Shown here: piece by piece, positions 1 to 12,850 of the stretch | Numbering within the stretch: position 1 is the first letter of the stretch | How the letters are laid out: every line of letters starts with the position of its first letter | From: Xylaria sp. FL1777 | Taxonomy: Eukaryota > Ascomycota > Sordariomycetes > Xylariales > Xylariaceae | NCBI GenBank assembly: GCA_022578965.1 | Contig: MU400541.1 | Span: forward strand, 307,870-371,869 | Length of the DNA stretch: 64,000 bases | Reading direction: 5' to 3' | The notes under the pieces: generated by a model | Database searches by the model: none | Told to the model about the DNA's origin: nothing | What the model saw: only the letters and a program-made list of their open reading frames with translations | Position numbers and translations under genes: made by a program

Positions 1-3000
1 CTGTTTTACTTAGATTTTATAAATAAAAAAAGCAAGCTTTAAAAAAAACAAGCTATTATTTAAAAAATCTTGCGCTGTTTTAACAAAATAGCATTTATTA
101 AAACATATATTTATGTTTTAGTACTACTTTTAAAAATATTTAACTAATTATTAAATAACTAGCTGTTTTTTTAAAGAAGCTTTATATAACTAACTTTACT
201 TAGCAAAAAGCAATATTACTAACTAAAATATAATATTGCAAAAAAATAGCATTTTTTTAAGACTTTTCTAAAATAAAAAAAATATATAATAAGATTTTTT
301 CTTTTTATAAAATTAAAACAGTTCTTTATAAAGCATAGCAAGTTTGCAGCATTTTAATTTTTAAACTTTTAAAAAATATTACTATAAAGGTTTTAAAAAT
401 TTAACTTAAGCATAGCATTTTTAAAAAAGCTTATAGTTTATATTGCAACGCTTAGTTTTTAATACAAAAAAAAAGTAAAAAGGTTTAATTAATTAATTTA
501 GCTATAAAAATAAACGTAGTTATTATATATAATGCTAATTTTTTTTAAAGCTATAATAAGTTTTTTAAAAAGTTTGCAATATATAAAATAATTTCTATAG
601 TTAATTTATTTTTAAAATATAATTAAATACTACTTTTTATTTTTAGCTAAGCAATAATTGCTTTTTTTATACTAATAAGCTTTCTTTAAATAACTATTTT
701 TTTACAAAAAGCAATAAATTTAGTAGCTTAATTTCTAAAAGTATTATTAAAGGTTTTATATAATATATTATTAATAAAATGCAAACTTTTTTTTAATAAT
801 ATAATAATTAAAAAACTTATTACTAAGTATAATAATTATAAAGTTGCCTTAAGAATTAAGCAGTTTATATTAAAGCATTTTAAAAATTTTAATGCTACAC
901 TGCTTAATTTTAAGCTAGCTAAAATTATAGCTAGCATACTTAAAAGCAAATAAGCAAAACAAACAACTAAAATAGTTAGTTATATGTATAGTACTAATAA
1001 TAAAAGCTTAGTAAAAACAAAAGTAGTAAAAATTTTTAAGTAAAAAACTTGCAAAAATATTACAAAAATACAGTTTTTTTTAAAAATAATAGTATACTAC
1101 TAGATATAAATATAAAAATATGCTATAATTATAAAACTATTAATAGTTTTGTTACGGAAAAATAAGCTGTTTTGCTTTAAAAAACCGCAGAAAAAAGCTA
1201 TAAAAAAGCTTTAAAAAGCTATTATAATAGCTTTTATTTTTATTACTTTTGATTATATAAAAAAACCTATTTAGCTAAAAGTAAATGCTTTTAAAACTAG
1301 CTAAAGCGCTATTTTATGCTAAAAAGTTAATAAAGCTATTAAATTAGCAAAATATAAGTTTAAAATATAAAAAAGCCTTAAAAAAAGATATAATGCTACG
1401 AAGTTAAAAAAGTTTACTATTATTAAAACTTTTTAAAAGTTGCAAAACTATTTTTATAGAATTACGTTTTATTTAAAAATTAATATAAAAGTTTTTATAG
1501 CATAGCTAAATAATAGATTTTTAGCATTGTTAAATGCTTAATTAACAAAATAAATAGTATATATAAAAACTTTTAATTTTATATTTTACTATGTGCTAAA
1601 AAAAAAACATATAGCTGCTAATAAGCTTTTTAAAAAACTTTTTAAGCTATTAAATAAGTTAAATAATTATTAAAAAAAAAATATAAAAAATTTTATTAAT
1701 TTTTAACTATATATAATAGCTATTATTATTATGTATAGAAAATTAGGCGATTAACTAGTTAAAAGCCTAGTATACTAAAGAACAGAACTTCTGTTATACT
1801 TAAAAAAAGATTAAAGCAAAAAAAGCAAGCAAATTGCTAAGTATTTTGTTTTTAAGCAAGTTTTAAAAGAATTTATAACAAAAAAAAAGCAAAATTACTT
1901 TAAAAAAAAAGCCTTTAAATTTTTTGTTAACAAGTTTATTTTTTAAAGAAAAGCAAAGTTTAAAAAAATATTAAAAAGGGTTATTAATAACAAAAAAACC
2001 TAAAAAGCTTTTATTAAAAAAAACTATAAAAAAATAACTTATAAGGGCTAAATATTTATAACTTAACAAATAACTTAAAAATATTACTAAAAGAGCTTTT
2101 ATTAAAATATTTATATTATAATTGCTAATTGCTTTAATTGCTAAAAATTTATAAATAGCAAAAAAACTAAAAAACACTGTTTTAATTACTTTTTAAATCT
2201 TTTGGTTTTTTAGGTTATAAATATGTAAACTATGCTATTAAATAATAAATTTAAAGCTATTATAAAAGCAAAATATAAAATAACAACTTATTTAAAAGCT
2301 AAACTTTTAAAACACGTAGATTTTCTAAAAATACTTAAATTTATTAAAAAAAAAATTATGTTTTAGCACGAAGTTTCTATAAAGATTAAGTATAATAATA
2401 GCTTTAAATTTAAAGAAAAAATAAAAAACGCAATAAATATTTTAGGCTATAAAATAAATTATAGTTTAGCTTACTATTTTTAAGCTTAAAGTTTTATTAA
2501 AGAAGGCTATAAGCTAATAAAAAAAAGCTTTATATAAATAATAAATAAAACTAAAAAAAATTAGCTAAAATATTTAAACTTAGTAATATAAACAAATTGC
2601 ACTTTTATATGCTATTATAGCTATAGCTTATATAAGCTAATATATAAAAAAATGCTAATTTTGCTAGTAAAAAATATAATACTAACATAAAAAGTAATTA
2701 AGTAACAAAATGTTATTTTTTATAAAGATTTTATTAAAGCTAAAGTTAAGCAGCTAAAACGCTATAACTAAAATGTTATAAAAGTTAAAGCAATTATAAC
2801 TAAGAAAAAAAAATTAGCTATAAAAGCTAAATTTTAAAAAAACGTTTATAAAATTAAGCAACTACTTAAAAAAAGCTTTTTTGTTTTTTTTTATAATATT
2901 ATGCTTTTAATAAATAAGTTTAATAACAAAAAGCTGCTATATAAATAAATTAGCTTTTATAAAGTTAAAGAAAATATTAATTATAAGCAATACTAATTAG

Positions 3001-3176
3001 CAAAACTAACTAGCAAAGAATTAAAAAGGTTGTTTTTTTTTAAAAAATTAAAGCAATTTATATAAAATAACTAAAAGTACTAAAAACTAAAGAATTTTAA
3101 CTTTAATATATAAACTATTAGTGCTATAGTTATTTACTAAAGATTAAACTAAAACAATAAAGCTTTTAATAATTAA
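1..3176 (+). pseudogene. pol: pol of A1 (RT, RNase H, integrase), RIP-inactivated
   Basis: Reading positions divisible by three as codon starts gives one degraded polyprotein. RT: the YxDD-type box is read as CKLFFNNII at 780-806, with both catalytic Asp codons turned to AAT (795-800). RNase H: YNATKL near 1389, then LKINIKV where the metal-binding Asp should be, and a YV(x)5HIAAD-like end near 1590-1620. Integrase: zinc finger CFNC at 2130-2141, a core with AYYF near 2469, and a C-terminal GPY/F-like part near 2940-3060 (YKWIGFYKV, then QLAELASKELK once one stop is read as Gln). The domain order RT-RH-IN is that of Ty3/gypsy elements. Stops are TAA or TAG, as expected from C-to-T in CAA/CAG and G-to-A in TGG. 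The 3' end is placed at the TAA at 3174-3176 and is approximate. Not functional. Confidence 0.88.
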
Positions 3177-5993
3177 AGCTATAATAGTTAAGCTATAAAG
3201 AATAAAGAAAATATAATAAGTTATAAAAGCTTTTTAAGTTTATAAAAGCTACAGTATAACTTTTAGCGCTTTAAACATTTTAAGTGCTAAAAAATATAAT
3301 AGCTTACTTTATTTTTTTAGCTATTATACTATAAGGCGCTTTAAAAAGTAATAACTAATAAAAGCTAAAGCAATAGATTTTTTTTTTTTTATTTTTTGTT
3401 TTTTTACTGATTGTTTTGTTTTTTATTTTTACTAATTATATAAGTTTATATAATTAAGTTATAATACATAAAACTATTTTTTTTTTGCTTAAAATTAAGC
3501 GTGTTTTTTATAGCTTTTTTTTTATTAATTTTATATTTGTTAGTTTTATAGCAGCTAGTTTATTAGCACTTTTTTTACTATTACGCTAAAAATATAAGTT
3601 TTTATTTTATTTTAATGTTTTTTAAATAGTTAAGCAGCTTAGTTTTAATATAAATTATTATTGCTTTTTTTTAAAAATATATAAAAATAAAAGAAACAAA
3701 AGTAAAAACTGCTTATTAGTTTTAATTACCTAAGTTTATTTTATTATATTAATGCTTATATATAAGTTTTTTTACTTTTAATTGCTTTGTTACTTTTATT
3801 TAAAACTAAACAGCTTTTTTTGCTTTTAGTTTAAACTATTTAATACTTAATAAAAACTTTAGAACTGCTAAAAAGCAAAAAATACTATTATTATACCTTA
3901 AGAAGTTATTAGTTTATATTTTACATGTTTAAACTACTAGCAATAACTTAAAGCTGCTATTAAGCAATAATAAGCATTTAATAAAACAGCAAACGTTTAA
4001 ATAAAGTTTAAAGCAAGCTTAGCAAAAATAAAACTTTGCTATAAAAAATTAAGCAGAATTATTTAATTATATAAAGCTAAAAAAATGAAAACTAAAAGAA
4101 AAACAAAAAAAGATTTAACAATTTAATATTAATAATTTTTATTTTATATATTTTTGATTTTTTTGTTGCAAAAGTTTTATATATTTGCTTTTATAAATAT
4201 TATAACTTAACTTTTTATATAATAACTATTTTTTTCTTATTTATTACGTTTAAGAAGGAATTTATAAACTATGCAATAAAGAAAAATAATCGCAAATTAT
4301 ATTAAAAAAAACATTATTATATAAGCAAATTGTTTAATTTTTTTATTTTATTTTACTTTATGTAATTTATTTGATTTATTTTTTTAGCTATTTTTTTAAA
4401 TATTTAAGCATTATGTTAATTTTTTAAGCAATACTAAATTATTGCCTACTAATATTACTTTTAATAAGCTAAGCAACAAAATTAGCTTAAAAAAATGCTT
4501 TAACTTGCGTTTTAATTTAGTTCTTTTTTTAGTTAAATAAACAAAGGTATTTTTAGTTAAAACTATTTGTTTTTTAAAGTTTTTAAGCGTAAAATTTTTT
4601 TTAATTATTATAGTTATTATACTAGCTTTAAAATATTTAGCTATATTGCTTTTAAACTTATAAAATAAATAGTTTTATAACTAAATAATAAACGCATAGT
4701 TAACATACGTATTAAACTTTTATTTTAAAATAGTGCAGCAAAAAAAAAAAAATAAAGCTTTATATACTTTTTACTTTTAGCTATTATTAACAATTGTTTA
4801 TAATGCTTATAAAGTATAGTATTTTATATTTTAAATAGCTATATAAATATAGCTATAAATTAACAAAAGTTATAAAAAATCTAATATATATATTTGCTTT
4901 AAAAACTACTTTTAGTTATTTTTATATATAATAAGCAAAATTTTAAATACTTTTGTTTTTTTATTTAGCTAAAGCTAGCTTAAATATGTTAATTTATATA
5001 GCATATATAAAAAAAATTATAATTAATTTTTTATTAAATATACTTGCTACTAATATTACTACTAAAAATTTTGATTTATAAATAGCTTAATGCTTAGTTA
5101 TATAAAACAAAAGAAGTTAGCTAAATAAAAAAAACAAAATCTAAAAAAAAAGAAAGCATATATATTTTGCTATTTATTAGTAAACTTAATTTTTTGAATA
5201 TTATAAGTGCAATTATTTATTAGCTAAGCAGTATTAATTTTTTAAATATTAGTTAACTGCTATAATACTTTTTAATTGTTTAAAACTTTATTAATAATGC
5301 AAGAATTGTTTTTTAAGTGCTTAATTAAGCAAGCATTAATTATACTACTTAAAAACAAAAACTTTATAATAAAGGCGTAATTTAAGTAATTTAAAGACTT
5401 AAGCACTAAAAAAAAAAATTGCAAAAAAAATCTAAGCTTTAAAACTACTTAAAAAAAAACAGATTAAAAAAAAAACAAGCTTTTTTTTTATACTTACTAA
5501 AGCTTAAGTTATTTACTTTGCTATTAATAGCAATAAATGTTTAAAAAAAGTAAGTTATAAATATATTAAAAAAAAGTTAAAAAGTAATTACTTAGCTAAT
5601 TAAGATTACTTTATTTGTTTATTTTTTAATTAATACTAGCATAAATATATAAAAAATAATTATTATAAAAACATTTAACAATTAATAATTTATTTTAGCA
5701 ATAAAATAATTAATTAATAAATTAAAAATAGTATAATAAGTTTATAAAAAAAAGGTGCACTAGTTTAAAAATATGTATTTTGGCCTTTTTTTTATTATAT
5801 TTGCTTTATTAAACTTTTTATTTATATTTAATTTTGCTATTTTACTTACTTAATAAGTTTTAACTTTTTATATTTAGTACAAATACTTTTAGCATTTATA
5901 TTTAGGAAATTTTGCGATTATTAAAAAGTAATAATTTAAATTAGCAATTAAAAATATTAAATTACGTAAAATAAACAATATTAATATTAATAC
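3177..5993. other. Unassigned stretch between pol and ORF3 in A1
   Basis: This 2.8-kb stretch belongs to element A, because it recurs at 31108-33926 and, reversed, at 41232-44061. I find no retroelement domain in it on either strand. It has long T-rich runs (for example 3379-3440) and many short AT palindromes. It could be a long untranslated region, the remains of another captured sequence, or the upstream promoter region of ORF3. Confidence 0.6.
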
Positions 5994-8318
5994 TTGCACT
6001 TTATACTTTTTATACTATTTGCTTTTGTATTTTTAATTTATATTAAAATTTTTAACTTGCTTGCATTTTTTATTAAATTGCAAAATACAGCAAAAGCATA
6101 TATACGCTTAAATATTATTAAAAATTGCTTTTATTATACGTATACGCTTTTAATTATTATATTTTTTATTTTTAAAAAAGTTATTAATACTGCAAATTAA
6201 CCAAAAATAAAGGCATTTTTTCCTAAAAGTTTTGCAGAGCTAATACTTAATATTAAAGCGTACAAGCAACTAATATAAAAAATAGCAAACTTTAAAAAAA
6301 AAGCAAAAAGAAAAAAAAATAAGCATATATATATAAACTTAACTGCTAATTATAAAGAGCTTTTTTTTAAGAACTAACAGCTTTTTAAAAACAGCTTTAA
6401 AAAAAAGCTAATAATTATTAAAAATTTAAAATATAAGAAATATTTAGCTTACTAGCTTTTTTTATAAATTAAAGAACTAAATACAGAAAATGTTTAGCTA
6501 AAAAACATACTGCTTTTTTTAGTTAATGTTTTTTTAAAGTCCGTTTTAAAGTTTTATTTTATATAAGAAAAAATAACCTTTATAAGAAGTTTGTTTTTTG
6601 AAAACTTAAAAAAAAGAGAAAAAGTAGTACTAAAAGAGCACTTTAGTTATATGTTTTTTAAAAATAGCAAAACTTGCTAAAACTTATTTTTAAACTTAGT
6701 TTAACAAATATAAAAAGAAGCAATATACTTAATATATAAAGGGTATTATAATAAAAAAGCGTTAAAATATTAGTAGTTTGTATTACACGTAATTTTAATA
6801 GGAGTTTTTTATATTTTTAACCTGTTGCTTAGTAAAAAAGCGCTTAATTTTTAAAGAAAAGCTTTTATAGCATACTTTGCTACATAAAACCGCTTAATAA
6901 ACGCAAATAAAACGCTACTTTATATGCTTAAACTAAAAACTAAATATTTAAGAGCATTTTTATAAGCTGCAAACTAAATATTAGGATTTATAGCTATAAA
7001 AAGTTTTATAATGTTAATATAATACTTATTTAAAATTAAAAAACACTGCAAAAATAATAATTTTTGCTTTAATAAGTTTAACGTTACGTTTATAAAAAAT
7101 TTAATAGTTTTAGCAATAAAGCTAAAACTACATAAAAAATAAAGACCTGCAGTACAAGAACTAAATATTTAGTAGTTATTATTTATAAAATTCCTAAAAA
7201 AATTACTATTAAAAAAAGCTTTAAACAATTATTAAAAAAATAATAATATAAAATATTTTAATAAACTAAAGCTTTATAATAAACAAAAGCCGGCTTATTG
7301 TTTTTTGCTAAATAAAGTTTTAAAAATAATATATAGAAATAATAAAAAGCAGTAACTAGAAATTTTCTTTTTAAAACAATAAATAGCTGCTAAAAAAACT
7401 TACTAGTATAAACAAAAGTATTTAAATTACTAAAGAAAGCTTGTTGTTTATAGCTGCTATAAAGACCTTTATAAAGTAAACACTACAAAATAAAAAATTA
7501 AAACTGTTTATATTATAAATATCTTTATAAAGCTAAACGCTAAAGAATAGCTAAATAAGCATAAAATAAAAGCTTTATTAAACGTATTGCTTTAATTATA
7601 TACAAATAAAAAAGCTAAAGCTTTAAAAATAAATATTAAACTTAAATATAGCTAATTTATAAAAGATTTTTCTATAAACTAACAGAACGCAAAATAAGCT
7701 GCAATAATTGCTATAACTCTTTAAATAAAATATTTTATAATAAAATATTGCCTAAATAATTATTAAATTATTATTTTTATTAATACTATTTTAAAAGTAG
7801 CATATATTTTAAACTTTAAATATGCTACTAATAAAAATAACAAACAAGTTTTTTAGAAATTGCAAAAGTATTAAACAATAAAGCACCTTAATATAAAGGT
7901 TATATTAAGCTATTTTATATTTTTTTGCTTTTATTAGCATAATAACTATATATATAAGTTTATTAAAGCTTTATATTTATACTATATGTTTTATAACTTA
8001 ATAAGCTAATATTTAAAAAAGAGTATTAATAATTAAAAAAGTTATAAACAGCTTATTTAATTCTTAAAAGCAAACTTTAAAAAGTACTTTAGCTTTAAGT
8101 TGCAAAAAAATCTGCGTTTATTGCTTTTAATAAACGCTAAGCTTTATTATTTCCTAAAAGAACTAAAGGCAACTTTTTTTAGATCTAATAAGTTAGCTTT
8201 TTTATTATTAAGCGCTAAAAATATACAAAATAAAAAAAAAACGCTAAAAAAAAAACTAAAAGTTAATTGTTTTGTTTTTTTAATACTTTTTATTTTAAAG
8301 CGCAAAAAGAGTTCTTAG
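5994..8318 (+). pseudogene. ORF3 relic in A1, unknown protein downstream of integrase
   Basis: I do not recognise this protein. In the frame whose codons start at multiples of three, the region gives about 775 codons with roughly 40 stops. Those I read were all TAA or TAG, with none TGA; they are spaced wider than chance would give at 17% GC, and the first 68 and last 72 codons are open. No TGG codon survives and Gln/Arg are scarce, as expected when CAA, CAG, CGA and TGG were mutated. Readable pieces include FRRKAFIAYFAT (one stop read as Arg), RPAVQELNI and KAKALKINIKLKYS; after allowing for Pro/Ser to Leu/Phe change the N-terminus would be Pro/Ser/Thr-rich. The frame continues past 8318 as a Lys-rich tail toward the LTR at 8790, so the true end is uncertain. 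It lies on the same strand as pol and is present in all three A copies. It might be a captured host gene, an envelope-like or accessory ORF, or a long C-terminal extension; I see no signal peptide or membrane pattern that can be trusted after RIP. Confidence 0.55.
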
Positions 8319-8789
8319 CAAAAAGAACTAACAATTATACTAAAAAAGTTATATTATAAACAATATAAAAATGTTTTAGCAGTACGGAGTTATTTTGCTA
8401 CAAAAACTTTTGCGGATATTTTCTTTTTTAAATATAATAAGCTAAGTATAAAACTTAGCTAAGCTTAACAGTTCAAAAAAAAAAAAGTATAAACTTTTTA
8501 TAAACATTTTTACAAAAAAAACGCTAAGCATTTTTAGAAACTTTTGCTTATATATTTAAATATATAAAAAAGCTAAAACTAGTTTTAATAAAGCTATAAT
8601 GCTTTTATAAGCGCTAAAGCTTAAGCTACTTTTAAACGTAGTAAAAAGAATAAAAAAGAACTTATAAAACTAAATAAACAAAAAAAAATAATATTAACTT
8701 TATTTAAAAAATACTAATAAAAATAAAGAACTATATAATTATAAGTATTAAAATAAACTAAAAGCAGCTATATTTCAATAAAAGAAAAT

Positions 8790-9093
8790 TAAAGTAAAGT
8801 AAAGTAGCTAAATAAGCTAACTAGCTAATTAAAGTAAATTTGAGCTAAGTTATATAGTAGAAATAAAAGTATAGGTATTGCGCTAGATTTTAAAGTATAA
8901 ACTTAATAAACACGCAAAAAAAAATGAAAATTAGCTATAGTTGCTTTATTTGTATTATTAAATAGCTTTTTAATTAATTGTTTAATTCTTTAATTTATAT
9001 ATGGCCTAATTGCTTAAATGCGTAAGTTATAACTTATTTCCTTGCAATTAAAGTAGTATAGTAAATCTTGCGCGATTATATTGCTCCATTTTA
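8790..9093 (+). repeat. 3' LTR of A1 (304 bp)
   Basis: Matches the four other family A LTRs at 22048-22351, 36723-37026, 38131-38434 and 52807-53110. It starts taaagtaaag and ends ccatttta. The terminal TA/TA is explained by RIP of an original TG/CA: the A2 3' LTR still ends in TTTCA. Over its first 178 bp it differs from the A2 5' LTR at 18 sites, all transitions. A purine-rich run (aaaagaaaa) just before it is the probable polypurine tract. Confidence 0.93.
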
Positions 9094-10390
9094 ATATAAC
9101 TGTTATTATAGCTAGAAATGCTTTTATTAAATCTTTTAATTTTTTAGGATTTTTGCTTGTATTTTTAAGGAATTTTATTTTGTTTTGCTACTTTAAGTAA
9201 AATTATGTTAGTTTATGCTTCTAAATTAATTAAAGTATTATACTTTTTTTTTTAATATATAAGTTTAACTTTAAATTAGTTTTGCTAATTATTGTATTAA
9301 ACTTTATGTAAAGCTTTAGTTTTTTTAGCTACTTGCTGCTTTTTTAGCAAATGTTTATTTTGTTTTTTGACTTTTTTTTATTAAATGTTTAAATGCTTGT
9401 TTTATTTTGCACTTTAAATGCTATTACGCTTTGTTTTGTTTTTGCTTTTAGTTAGGCTTTAAATTGCGGTTTTTAAGCTTTTTTGCTTTTAGCAACTATT
9501 TTTTAGTACAATTATACTTTAATTAGCTAGTAATATTTATAGCAGTTGTTTTTATATTTCTTTAAAATAGTATTATAAGTACAATTAGAATTCTTTTTAA
9601 ATGTTATAAATTTTTATAAATTTTTGTAGTAAACTATAGTTATAACTAACTACTTTAATTTATAAAGGTTTTATATTTTTGTTTTTGCAATTTGTTTAAA
9701 AAACTAATTATTTTTTAGTTTATTAAATAAATATTAGTAACAATAATATACTATATAGTAATTTTATAGTACTTTATTATATTTTAGATTTTTTAAACAT
9801 AAAATATTATTATTATTTTTTATTATGGTTTTATTATAGTAATAACTTTTAGCAATTAGTTAAATTGCTAGTTTTAGTTTTTAAAACATATTAATTTTTG
9901 CGTTAATTATTAATGCTTTTTTGTTTTGTTATATTTAAAGCAGTTTAAGCTATAAAAATACTTTGTTTATTTTTATTAGTTTTTTTTTTATAGTATTTTT
10001 TATAGCTTTTAATTTTATTTATTTTTGCTTTAAAGTTTTATAAGTTTTGTTTTTTTAAATTTACTTAATAACTAAGTATTTTAGTAGTTTATAATTAGTT
10101 TAATAATTATACTATTTATAGTTATAGTTTTATTTCTTTAAACATAACTTTTTTTTAAGTTATATTTTAAGCTTTAATTATTTAAAGTTTTTATAATTTT
10201 ATAAGTTTGCTAATTATATTAACTTATTACTTTTTATTGTTTGTTACTTTTAGTTAAACTATTTTTTTAAGTTATATATTAAATAACTTTAATTGTTTAT
10301 ATAATAAATATATTTTTTTGTAATTTGTTTTAATAATTATAAAGCTTTTAAATAATATTTATATGTTTATTTATTTTAACTTATATAAAT
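9094..10390 (-). pseudogene. pol: Start of pol (protease region) of B0, interrupted by A1
   Basis: Reverse complement of B1 from about 14,300 to 15,598. The aspartic protease active-site box lies near 9217-9228 on the minus strand and reads Asn-Leu-Glu-Ala where Asp-Ser-Gly-Ala is expected. In B1 the same box reads Asn-Leu-Lys-Ala, so the Gly codon was hit in two different ways in the two copies. Reverse transcriptase and everything after it are missing because A1 is inserted here. The 5' limit is approximate. Confidence 0.7.
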
Positions 10391-11842
10391 AAAGCATTTA
10401 GATTTGTTTAATATAGCATTTTTGTTTTAACTTAAAACAGTAATTTTATATTTTTGCTTTAAAAACATATTTTTTAAATTGCTTTATTATTTTTTATTAT
10501 TTTGGATTTTTATAACTTGTATTTTTTTTTTAAATTAAAAAATCTTTTTTTTTTTATAGCTTTTTTTTTCGTTTTTTTTCTTAAATTAGCATTATTTTTA
10601 AAAGTGTTCTTTTTTTTTATAGTTATAACATTTAACTTTAAACATATTTTAAGATTATTATTTTTGAACTTTATTGATTTGCTTAAATCTTTATTTAATA
10701 TTTTCTTAAGTATTTTTTTTTTTATTTTTTTTAGTTCTTTTAGTTTTAAAGTACTAATTAAATAATTATTAATTAATTATAATAGCTATATTAATATATA
10801 TATTAATTTTTGCTAGTTTATTTATTTTATATAGTTTATTTTAAATTTAAGTTTTAAGTTTACTATAAAATAAGTAAAACAGTATAAGCTTAAGCAATTT
10901 TAAGATTATTGCTAATTGTTTAAATTTTATAGCATAATTTGCTGCTGCTTTTGTTTGTTTTAAGCAATAAAGTGCTTTTTTTGCGTGTTTTGCTTTTTAA
11001 GTATTTTTAAATAGTGCTTTTATTTAATTTTTAAACTTAATATAGTTTTTAAAAATTTTTTTTGTTTTTAGTTTAAAGTTAGTTAATTTGTTAGCTTTTA
11101 AAAAATCTTTTAAAATAAGTTAAAACTATTTTAGTATTTTTTTTAACAAAAATTATAAAATAATTATTATTTTTTGATTTTTTTTTATAATAGTAATAAA
11201 ATGCTATTTTAAATAAAGTTTAACATAAATTAAAAAAGCTTTTATATTTATAAATTTATTATAAAGCTTTAAAGCAATAAGTTTAAAACTTTTAATATTT
11301 AGCATTTTTAATATTATAAATAATCTTAATAATAAAAGCAGTAGTAATAATAAAAAGTTAGGTTTTTTATTTTAAATTATTACTTTAAGTATAATAATAA
11401 TAAAAATAAGCGTTAAGTTTGCTAGTAGTAGTATTAGCATTAGTTATAATATAATTATTTATTTAAAGCTTTAACTTGTTATAATAGCAGTTATTATTGC
11501 TGCTTTAATTATTATAGCTAATATTTACGCTAGTTTAAAAGTTGCAATGCTTAGTATTTAAGCTATTTTTTAAGTTAAAGCAACTAGTTTGCTTTATAGT
11601 GCTAGCATTAACGTTAGTTTTTTTTTATTACTGCTGCTTAACTTTTTTTTTTTTGCTACTGCTTTTTTTTTAATAAAAATAGCTAATAAAAGTACTAAAG
11701 TTTGTTATTTTAATACGTTACTAGTTCTAAAAGTTTTTAAAATCTTTAAACTTAATTTTTAACTTTTTATTTTTAGCAATATAACTTAAATCTAGTTTAT
11801 TAATTATTAAGTAAGGTTTATTTATGTAATACTGTTTAGCAT
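10391..11842 (-). pseudogene. gag: gag of B0, RIP-inactivated
   Basis: The start codon, read as cat at 11840-11842, corresponds to the ATG at 12851 in B1. The first third is low-complexity (Ser, Thr, Pro and Glu after allowing for RIP), followed by a capsid-type segment. A zinc knuckle lies at 10589-10630: here the first Cys, the His (CAC) and the last Cys are kept, while the second Cys codon has become TAT. The 87-codon open frame at 10502-10765 on the plus strand is only the antisense shadow of this Lys-rich segment. The 3' end is approximate. Confidence 0.78.
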
Positions 11843-11969
11843 TCTTGTTTTTTAAATATTTTTTTGGTATATTTTTAAAAGTTTATTTTATAAATTGTTT
11901 ATTACTTAACTTTTTATACTAGTATTTATTTTTGTATGTTAAGTTCTATTAATTAAAGAGCTATTAAAG

Positions 11970-12202
11970 TATAACAAACTTATTATATATTAATATAACA
12001 GGCTTACTTTTAAGGTTTTAATTTGCAAGTAACAATAAGATCTTTAATAGTAATCCGTTAAAGAGGTTTTTAAAGTACTTTTATTACTATGTATTAATAA
12101 AAGTTTTAAAGGATTAAAAGTAATAAATGTATTAGTGCTTAGCAGTTATAAGAAAATTAATAGCTAAAAAACTAGAACTAAATAAATAACTAGATATAAG
12201 AA
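11970..12202 (-). repeat. Inner half of the 5' LTR of B0
   Basis: Reverse complement of the R/U5-side half of the family B LTR (compare 12490-12723). The junction with the interior is at 11969/11970, where gctattaaag meets tataacaaac. The match stops where B1 is inserted and continues beyond it at 19946. Confidence 0.88.
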
Positions 12203-12207
12203 ATATA

Positions 12208-12723
12208 TGTTACGAAATAGGTTGACTAGGCTGGTTAAAGGCCAGGTGTAAAGAAAGCATGCGCAAAAAGAGTTCTATTCGTTGAAAAAATATGTATTTA
12301 AACTACTATAAGGGTTTAATGCATAAATTTAACAAACTCAAGCGTTAAGTCTATTAAGCCTTAAACTTAACGGACTTAAGCATTAAGTTTATTAAGCTTT
12401 AAACTTAAAACGATATAGCGTTAAATTTATTAAAAAAAGCAATGTTTATAGATTATTACTACTGTTTTTTTTGTTTATATAAACATGTATTTTTTATATT
12501 TAGTTATTTATTTAGTTTTAGTTTTTTAGCTATTAATTTTTTTATAACTGCTAAGCACTAATATATTTATTACTTTTAATCTTTTAAAACTTTTATTAAT
12601 GCATAGTAGTAAAAGTACCTTAAAAACCTCTTTAATAAACTACTGTTAAGAATTTTATTATTACTTATAAATTAAAACCTTAAAAGCAAACTTATTATAT
12701 TAATATATAATAAGTTTATTATA
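12208..12723 (+). repeat. 5' LTR of B1 (516 bp)
   Basis: Starts TGTTACGAAA and ends gtttattata; the partner LTR at 19425-19940 ends gtccgttaca. The outer 100 bp keep unusually many G and C (gactaggctggttaaaggcc), the rest is strongly AT-biased. It contains two 38-bp tandem units. The interior begins ttttaatagc; if the two As were Gs this would carry the TGG that opens a tRNA primer-binding site, but I cannot assign the tRNA. Confidence 0.93.
12327..12403 (+). repeat. Two 38-bp tandem units in the B1 LTR
   Basis: The segment aagcgttaag at 12340 recurs as aagcattaag at 12378, each followed by ttaagcc/ctttaaactta. Each unit contains the inverted pair cttaa/ttaag, so it is partly palindromic. 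The same pair of units occurs in the other B1 LTR (19555-19630) and in both B2 LTRs. The position in the U3 part suggests promoter or enhancer repeats; this is inference. Confidence 0.7.
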
Positions 12724-12850
12724 TTTTAATAGCTTTTTAATTAATAAAACCTAATATATAAAAATAAATATTAGTATAAAAAGTTAAATAATAAATAATT
12801 TATAAAATAAACTTTTAAAGGTATACTAAAAAAATATTTAAAAAACAGAA

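Larger units (their letters stand above)
1..9093 (+). mobile_element. Family A LTR retrotransposon copy A1, 5' part outside window
   Basis: This is the 3' 9.1 kb of a Ty3/gypsy-type element. The window starts inside pol, just upstream of the reverse transcriptase domain. It aligns base for base, with an offset near 27,931, to 27932-37026 (copy A2), and in reverse to copy A3. The differences I compared are transitions. Order here: RT, RNase H, integrase, a 2.8-kb unassigned stretch, the ORF3 relic and the 3' LTR. The right boundary is exact: the LTR ends at 9093 and the next four bases (atat, 9094-9097) are presumably the target duplication, whose partner lies left of the window. The DNA to the right is the internal region of a family B copy in minus orientation, so A1 jumped into B0. 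Confidence 0.92.
9094..12202 (-). mobile_element. Family B chromovirus copy B0, minus strand, split by A1 and B1
   Basis: This is the reverse complement of the family B interior and LTR, matching B1 from about 15,598 back to 12,724 and then the inner half of the LTR. Its left end (the 3' direction of the element) is cut at 9093 by the LTR of A1, so the rest of B0 lies left of the window. Its right end is cut inside the LTR by B1: the B0 LTR starts at 11970, runs to the B1 target site at 12203-12207 and resumes after B1 at 19946-20176. B0 is therefore the oldest dated insertion of this stack. It contains gag and the start of the protease region. Confidence 0.9.

Noticed and set aside
1971..2177. 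Minus-strand open frame of 68 codons
   Set aside because: Antisense to the integrase zinc-finger region of A1 pol, which has the recognisable CFNC motif on the plus strand.
12327..12403. CRISPR-like repeats
   Set aside because: Only two directly adjacent 38-bp units without spacers, located inside an LTR.
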